From contig JALWMN010000174.1 of NCBI GenBank assembly GCA_027083895.1, forward strand, positions 1-11,752: a stretch of 11,752 nucleotides of DNA. Direction: 5' to 3'. Below the pieces are notes generated by a model. That model had not been told where the DNA came from. It did no database searches and saw only the letters and a program-made list of their open reading frames with translations. Shown one piece after another: positions 7,758 through 11,752 of the stretch; the stretch's first letter is position 1; the number at the start of each line of letters is the position of its first letter. The position numbers were made by a program, and so were the translations under genes. This stretch comes from Campylobacteraceae bacterium (GTDB lineage: Bacteria > Campylobacterota > Campylobacteria > Campylobacterales > Sulfurovaceae).

Positions 7758-10700
7758 GAGTAAGTTAAAACTAATAACACTACTCCCAGCTATTATATTA
7801 GTAGCAGCAGCTACTTTTCTCTTTTATCAAACTTACATAAATTACGAAAAAGCAAAAGCCTATAAAGTAATAACCAATAACAATCAATATCTCGATAAAG
7901 TATTGGTCGAATTAGGCAGAGAAAGAGGTATTAGTGCTCTTTATTTAGCATCTGGAAAGAGTTCTTATAAAGAGCTCTTGCAAAAGCAGTATCAACGCAC
8001 AAATGCTGCCATTAACAATTACAAAAATCATCTCATTACTAAAAATAACTCTCTCTTAACAAAAGACTTTATCTTTAATGAACCAATTAATATAGACTCC
8101 CAAGCATATAAAGCATTAAATAGAAACTTAAACCTACTTCCTAAAATTCGTGCTCAACTTGATGCAACTGCACCAAATAATTATCTTCAGTATATTTCAC
8201 AATATAGTAAAAATTTAACAAAACCAATACTTCAAAATCTCCTTCAAATTGAGAGATTTGCCTTAAATGTAGAATTAAATAAAATAAATAATTCACTCTC
8301 AAATCTCTATTTAAGTCAAGAGTATTCTGGATTACTAAGAGACTTTTTAGTCTTTCACTTAGAACAAAAAAAACCTATTACAAAAGAGCAACTTGTTACA
8401 TGGATGGATTTTCATGCAAAAGCCCTACTTTTTGACCCAAAGTTAATTCGAGATAGAGACCTTGCTTTAAAAATCGAATCATTCTTAAATAACTCCTACA
8501 GCAATATTGTAAAAGAGAAGTTTCTTAATGTATATCACGATATCTTTACACATGCAACAACAGGTAATTATGAAACAGACTCTATTCGACTCTTTACAGT
8601 ACTTGGAAAGCATATTGGACTCTATACAAAAACTTCGGCTGTAATTTATAAACAGGCTCAATCAATTTTAAATAACAATCTGTATAAACAACTTCTTTTA
8701 GTTGCTCTCTTTGGTCTCCTCTTGCTAATTTCACTCTTTTTAATCTACTATGGACATAAAATCTCTAAAGAGCTTGAGCAAAACTCTAAAGAGCTTGAGC
8801 TCTCATTAAAAAGAGCTGTTAGCGAACTTGGCGAAACTGATCCAACTATAAAAGAGGAGTTAGAAGAGATTAACTCTATCGATTTTGAAACATCAGCTGG
8901 TATGCGAAGAGGCTATCAATTTTTAGAGAAGATGATAGAGTCTGCAAAAGAGGATAAAATAGAAGCAATTGAAGCAAACAAAGCTAAATCGTATTTCTTA
9001 GCAAATATGTCACATGAAATCCGCACACCTATGAATGGTATTATAGGTTTTGCAGAACTTCTTAAAAATACTGATTTAACTGATGAGCAGCAAGAGTATG
9101 TATCGATTATTGAAAAAAGTTCTGATAACCTTTTAAATATCATTAACAATATTCTAGATCTCTCTAAGTTAGAAAGTAATAAGGTTGAATTAGAACATGT
9201 AATCTTCGATACCGCAAAAGAGTTTGATAGCACTATTGATACCTTTGCCGTTATAGCTTCTGAGAAGAATATTGAGTTAAACTACTATTTAGATCCACGA
9301 ATCTCTCCAAAACTAAAAGGTGATCCAACAAAACTTAAAGAGATCTTAACAAATCTACTCAATAATGCTATCAAATTTACAAATCCTCATGGTGAAATAG
9401 ATGTTGAGATAAAACGAAGCTTTACTGTTCAAGATGATAATAGAGTTTGGATAGAGTTTATTGTTAGTGATACTGGTATTGGTATGAGTAAAGAACAGAT
9501 TGAAAGAATTTTCCAACCATTTATGCAAGGAGACTCCTCTATCAATAGAAAATATGGTGGTACAGGACTAGGTTTAACTATTACTAAAGAGTATGTAGAG
9601 CTTATGGGAGGAGAATTAAAAGTTAATAGTAAAGAGGGTGTAGGATCAACATTCTTCTTTACTCTTCCATTAGAAGAGGTTGATAGCGGTCACAAGAGTT
9701 ATCAAGGTGCATTTGACAAATTAGATATACTTCTTTACCAAAACGATCAAGAGAATAAACTTGTTCACTATCTAGAAGAGTACTTAAAATATTATGGAGC
9801 AAAATATGCTCTTTTTGAATCTAAAGATGAGATGCAAAAACTCTTAAATAAAACACCTAATGCGAATATCTTTGTAGATTTAAATAGAGCTACGAAAGAG
9901 ATTAAAGAGGCATTGCACTCTTTAGATAAAGAGCAACTTATTGCTATTAGTACGCTAACTAATAATGAAAGTCTCAAAGATTACTCTCTTCCTAATGAGA
10001 GAATCCTCTTTAAGCCAATTGGCTTTATACGTTTCTTAAATACACTGAAATTCTTAAGTAAAATCGATATTACAAAAGAGCAAGAGACTCCTAAAGTAGA
10101 AGCGAAATATTATGGTAAAGCTCTAGTTGTAGAGGATAATATTATCAATCAAAAACTAATTGTAAATATTCTAAAGAGTTTTGGATTAGATGTAGATGTT
10201 GCTGATCATGGTAAAGAGGCAGTTGATAAGAGAAAAAGAGTCAATGATTACGATTTAATCTTTATGGATATTCAAATGCCAGTAATGGATGGTATTGAAG
10301 CCACTAAAGTGATTAAGAAGTTTGAGGATGAGAATGGTTTAAATAAAGTACCAATCATTGCATTAACAGCAAATGCATTAAAAGGTGATAGAGAACGACT
10401 CTTAAAAGAGGGCTTAGATGAGTATATCTCAAAACCAATTGAGATGGCTGAATTGCTTTATATTCTTCATAAGTTTTTAAGCCATAAATCCTCTCTTCGA
10501 ATGGATATTGCAAAGAAACAAAAGAAGAACCTAAAAAATAAAAAAGAAGAATCAAACGATCAAGAATCAAAGAATGATAAAAAAGCTAAAAAAGTTCTTA
10601 TTGCAAAAAAATTCCCTCTTAGTAATAAAATACTCTCTACACTTATAGCCTCAATTGGAATAGAGAGTGAACTTTTAGAAAAGATTGAAAAACTTACTGA

Positions 10701-10923
10701 TAAACTTAAAACTCAAGAGTATGATATTCTCTTTACAGATGAAGAGATCTTAACACCTGAACTATTAGAGTTAATTAAGAACCAAAACATTAAAGTTGTT
10801 TTAACAGATGATAACAGTAGTGAAATTGCCAAACAAAATGGTATTACTATTGCTTCAATCAATCAGTTGGCAAATAAAGATGAGATAGCAGAGATTATTA
10901 AAAAGTTTAGGGAGCAGCAATGA
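7747..10923 (+). CDS. NIT-domain membrane hybrid histidine kinase with three receivers
   Basis: Sensor kinase of the inner membrane, 1058 residues. TM1 is at about 9-27 and TM2 at about 316-335. The periplasmic part between them is a NIT-type helical domain, with [15 protein letters not shown] (Arg58, Arg60) in the first half and [10 protein letters not shown] (Arg198) in the second; NIT domains sense nitrate/nitrite in NasR, but the ligand here is untested. A helical linker replaces a recognisable HAMP. HisKA carries His423 in SHEIRTPMN. HATPase shows Asn536/Asn540, DTGIGM at 575-580 and GGTGLGL at 604-610. Receiver 1 (about 657-772) is degenerate, receiver 2 (about 789-912) is intact (Glu796, Asp797, Asp841, Thr874, Lys896), and receiver 3 (about 948-1058), after a Lys-rich linker, is degenerate. 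AAGG lies 8 nt before the ATG inside the upstream Hpt gene. The stop overlaps the next start as ATGA. Confidence 0.93.
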   Translation: MKIKSKLKLITLLPAIILVAAATFLFYQTYINYEKAKAYKVITNNNQYLDKVLVELGRERGISALYLASGKSSYKELLQKQYQRTNAAINNYKNHLITKNNSLLTKDFIFNEPINIDSQAYKALNRNLNLLPKIRAQLDATAPNNYLQYISQYSKNLTKPILQNLLQIERFALNVELNKINNSLSNLYLSQEYSGLLRDFLVFHLEQKKPITKEQLVTWMDFHAKALLFDPKLIRDRDLALKIESFLNNSYSNIVKEKFLNVYHDIFTHATTGNYETDSIRLFTVLGKHIGLYTKTSAVIYKQAQSILNNNLYKQLLLVALFGLLLLISLFLIYYGHKISKELEQNSKELELSLKRAVSELGETDPTIKEELEEINSIDFETSAGMRRGYQFLEKMIESAKEDKIEAIEANKAKSYFLANMSHEIRTPMNGIIGFAELLKNTDLTDEQQEYVSIIEKSSDNLLNIINNILDLSKLESNKVELEHVIFDTAKEFDSTIDTFAVIASEKNIELNYYLDPRISPKLKGDPTKLKEILTNLLNNAIKFTNPHGEIDVEIKRSFTVQDDNRVWIEFIVSDTGIGMSKEQIERIFQPFMQGDSSINRKYGGTGLGLTITKEYVELMGGELKVNSKEGVGSTFFFTLPLEEVDSGHKSYQGAFDKLDILLYQNDQENKLVHYLEEYLKYYGAKYALFESKDEMQKLLNKTPNANIFVDLNRATKEIKEALHSLDKEQLIAISTLTNNESLKDYSLPNERILFKPIGFIRFLNTLKFLSKIDITKEQETPKVEAKYYGKALVVEDNIINQKLIVNILKSFGLDVDVADHGKEAVDKRKRVNDYDLIFMDIQMPVMDGIEATKVIKKFEDENGLNKVPIIALTANALKGDRERLLKEGLDEYISKPIEMAELLYILHKFLSHKSSLRMDIAKKQKKNLKNKKEESNDQESKNDKKAKKVLIAKKFPLSNKILSTLIASIGIESELLEKIEKLTDKLKTQEYDILFTDEEILTPELLELIKNQNIKVVLTDDNSSEIAKQNGITIASINQLANKDEIAEIIKKFREQQ

Positions 10924-11303
10924 GACAGCTTAAAATACTTTTAGTTGATGATGATACTATTAATCGTAAACTTATTAAAACGCTCCTCTCTCATCATCAA
11001 GACCTTGTGAAAGATATAATTGAGGCAAATAATGGTGCTGAAGCACTTGAAATTGTAGAATCAAACTCTGATATAGATTTAGTACTTCTAGATATCCTCA
11101 TGCCAATTCTAGATGGGCGAGACTTTCTAAAAACTTTCCGTTCACAAAAGAGTAATAGTAACATTCCTGTTATAGTACTCACTACAGATGATAGCCAAAA
11201 AAAAGAAGTTTTAAATTATGGAGCAGATGATATACTTATTAAACCAATAAAAGAAGATAGTTTAATAAAACATATTAAATATTGGACACAAGAGGTTGAA
11301 TAA
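10920..11303 (+). CDS. stand-alone response regulator receiver (CheY-like)
   Basis: A 127-residue single receiver domain, cytoplasmic, with every catalytic residue: the acidic cluster Asp10-Asp11-Asp12, phospho-acceptor Asp58 in LVLLDILMP, Thr88 and Lys108 followed by Pro. It has no output domain, so it acts by binding a partner when phosphorylated, as CheY or Spo0F do, or serves as an intermediate in the relay. It is not clearly CheY itself: it sits with a hybrid kinase and Hpt protein rather than chemotaxis genes. The ATG overlaps the kinase stop in ATGA, and AGGGAG five bases upstream gives a strong ribosome binding site, so it is translationally coupled and last in the operon. The likely donor is His709 of the Hpt protein; direct transfer from the kinase is the alternative. 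Confidence 0.93.
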   Translation: MRQLKILLVDDDTINRKLIKTLLSHHQDLVKDIIEANNGAEALEIVESNSDIDLVLLDILMPILDGRDFLKTFRSQKSNSNIPVIVLTTDDSQKKEVLNYGADDILIKPIKEDSLIKHIKYWTQEVE

Positions 11304-11455
11304 ACCATTACATAAAGAAACAAAATTCTATATAGCATCAATCTATTAACACTAAATTTAAATCAATATAATAAAATCTTATTTGATAATTTATTGAATC
11401 CTTTGAAGAACTATTATATGAATAGAATGAAGCTTTATAATTTTAAAAAATTATG

Positions 11456-11471
11456 TTAGCCATAAGGCTAA
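11456..11471. repeat. hairpin TTAGCC-ATAA-GGCTAA
   Basis: A perfect 6-bp stem with a 4-nt loop. On the minus strand the stem is followed after five bases by six T (11450-11445), which makes it a candidate intrinsic terminator for minus-strand transcription, though the spacer is longer than ideal. On the plus strand it is followed by A-rich sequence and would not terminate. Confidence 0.45.
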
Positions 11472-11514
11472 AAAAGAGCACGTAACCACGAAGGGCATTT
11501 GCTTTGTTCTTTTT
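11471..11514. terminator. possible bidirectional terminator hairpin
   Basis: AAAAAGAGCA (11471-11480) pairs with TGTTCTTTTT (11505-11514) over 10 bp with one G-U pair and a 24-nt loop. The A-tract/T-tract arrangement is typical of bidirectional intrinsic terminators. It would be the first plausible stop for the phosphorelay operon, 167 nt after the receiver gene. The stem is A+T-rich and the loop large, so efficiency is uncertain; the loop holds a small CGT-AACC-ACG foldback. Confidence 0.35.
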
Positions 11515-11515
11515 G

Positions 11516-11548
11516 ATAATTTCCTACGTTTACGACGTGAAAAATTAT
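11516..11548. repeat. imperfect hairpin with ACGT core
   Basis: ATAATTT (11516-11522) pairs with AAATTAT (11542-11548), and ACGT (11526-11529) with ACGT (11535-11538) around a TTACG loop. Two C-A mismatches and one wobble lie between the two helices. Together with the two hairpins to its left it makes a compact structured block in otherwise featureless A+T sequence. Confidence 0.4.
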
Positions 11549-11616
11549 ATCTATCTTGAATGAAATCAATGATTTTTAAGTGGATTCTAATTTATAAGAG
11601 TATATATAAATCAGAT

Positions 11617-11666
11617 TGGTTGCGGGAGAGGGATTTGAACCCCCGACCTTCGGGTTATGAGCCCGA
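11617..11666 (-). pseudogene. 3' fragment of initiator tRNA-Met (CAT), probable attachment-site repeat
   Basis: Read on the minus strand, the 50 nt are tRNA positions 27-76 without a flaw. They comprise anticodon stem TCGGG/CCCGA with loop CTCATAA (anticodon CAT), variable loop AGGTC, T arm GGGGG/CCCTC with TTCAAAT, acceptor strand TCCCGCA, discriminator A and encoded CCA. Three consecutive G-C pairs at the base of the anticodon loop and A72 (which faces C1 in initiators) identify the formyl-methionine initiator type. Beyond position 27 the match stops: no D arm and no 5' acceptor strand (expected CGCGGGA) occur in the remaining 86 nt. It cannot be a functional tRNA as it stands. Such 3'-end copies are the usual trace of tyrosine-integrase insertion into a tRNA gene. 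Confidence 0.85.
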
Positions 11667-11752
11667 GTTACAAACTAATTATAAGTCTATATAACCATAG
11701 ACAAAAGACCCATTTTATGCCCTATTATAAGGCTTTTGTTGCTATAATTGCC
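11667..11752. mobile_element. putative terminus of an integrated island (continues right)
   Basis: When an element inserts into a tRNA 3' end, the order along the tRNA strand is intact tRNA, element, 3' copy, old flank. The fragment here lies on the minus strand, so the element should be at higher coordinates, starting at 11667. The 86 nt visible hold an inverted repeat GTCTAT-ATAACC-ATAGAC (11685-11702) and two near-identical direct copies of CTA(A)TTATAAG (11675-11685 and 11722-11731), the sort of sites integrases or excisionases bind. No integrase gene is visible because the window ends. Confidence 0.4.
11740..11748 (+). promoter_or_regulatory. extended -10 promoter reading out of the window
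   Basis: TGCTATAAT, with hexamer 11743-11748, matches the extended -10 at 3082-3090 exactly and continues TGC versus CGC, so 11 of 12 bases agree. It would start transcription near 11755, just beyond the window, for an unseen plus-strand gene. No -35 is evident. Confidence 0.45.

Larger units (their letters stand above)
11304..11616. other. A+T-rich non-coding region with a hairpin cluster
   Basis: No open frame with a start and ribosome binding site is visible on either strand. The first 150 nt after the receiver gene are almost pure A+T, with TATAAT-like matches at 11367-11372 and 11436-11441 that are expected by chance at this composition. The structured part is 11456-11548 (three hairpins, listed separately). 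If the tRNA fragment at 11617-11666 marks a recombination site, this stretch is the old downstream flank of an initiator tRNA gene on the minus strand. Confidence 0.6.

Noticed and set aside
8916..9233. Minus-strand open frame of 105 codons inside the kinase gene
   Set aside because: It is antisense to the HisKA region, whose plus-strand motifs are intact; the composition is that of a shadow frame.
11451..11498. Minus-strand 15-codon frame encoding MPFVVTCSFLALWLT within the hairpin block
   Set aside because: It has no ribosome binding site, and its end coincides with the TTAGCC/GGCTAA hairpin, so the frame is more likely a by-product of the structured DNA.
11617..11752. A tRNA-fMet gene interrupted by an intron
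   Set aside because: Bacterial tRNA group I introns usually lie in the anticodon loop, whereas the break here is at position 26/27, and no 5' half or intron core is visible in the remaining bases.
1..11752. CRISPR array or insertion sequence
   Set aside because: I saw no regularly spaced direct repeats, transposase motifs or long terminal inverted repeats anywhere in the window.

Overview
The window looks like chromosome of a Campylobacterota (epsilonproteobacterial) species, probably a free-living chemolithotroph of the Sulfurimonas/Sulfurovum/Nautilia kind. The grounds are the low GC content, the A+T-rich extended -10 promoters without a clear -35, the strong AAGGA-type ribosome binding sites, and a NIT-domain hybrid kinase of a type I associate with that phylum. 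No database search was possible, so the genus is left open.

Left third, minus strand (1-3159): a tight operon of a 57-residue lipoprotein (2986-3159), nadB (L-aspartate oxidase, 1533-2999) and guaA (GMP synthase, running off the left edge about three codons before its expected end). The lipoprotein and nadB overlap by 14 nt, and nadB and guaA are 1 nt apart. Divergent to it on the plus strand are a DUF721/DciA-like gene (3097-3555) and uvrC (3542-5359), which overlap by 14 nt. The 5' ends of the two units overlap head to head by 63 bp. The extended -10 of the plus-strand unit lies inside the lipoprotein gene and places the predicted transcription start on the A of the ATG, so that message may be leaderless.

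Centre and right (5454-11303, plus strand): a three-gene phosphorelay with overlapping ends. The first product has a PAS-like N-terminus, about 400 residues of acidic disordered linker, a degenerate Hpt-like domain and a canonical Hpt domain (His709). The second is a membrane hybrid histidine kinase with a periplasmic NIT domain, HisKA (His423), HATPase, and three receivers of which only the middle one (Asp841) keeps a full active site. The third is a stand-alone receiver (Asp58). The simplest relay is His423 > Asp841 > His709 > Asp58. No DNA-binding or enzymatic output domain is encoded here, so the output partner is elsewhere or is bound by the last receiver.

Right end (11304-11752): no protein gene. 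It holds A+T-rich sequence, a cluster of three hairpins (11456-11548) and then, on the minus strand, an exact 50-nt 3' part of an initiator tRNA-Met (positions 27-76 with encoded CCA) that stops abruptly at the top of the anticodon stem. This is the classic mark of an integrase attachment-site duplication. By its polarity, a genomic island or prophage would lie to the right, starting near 11667.
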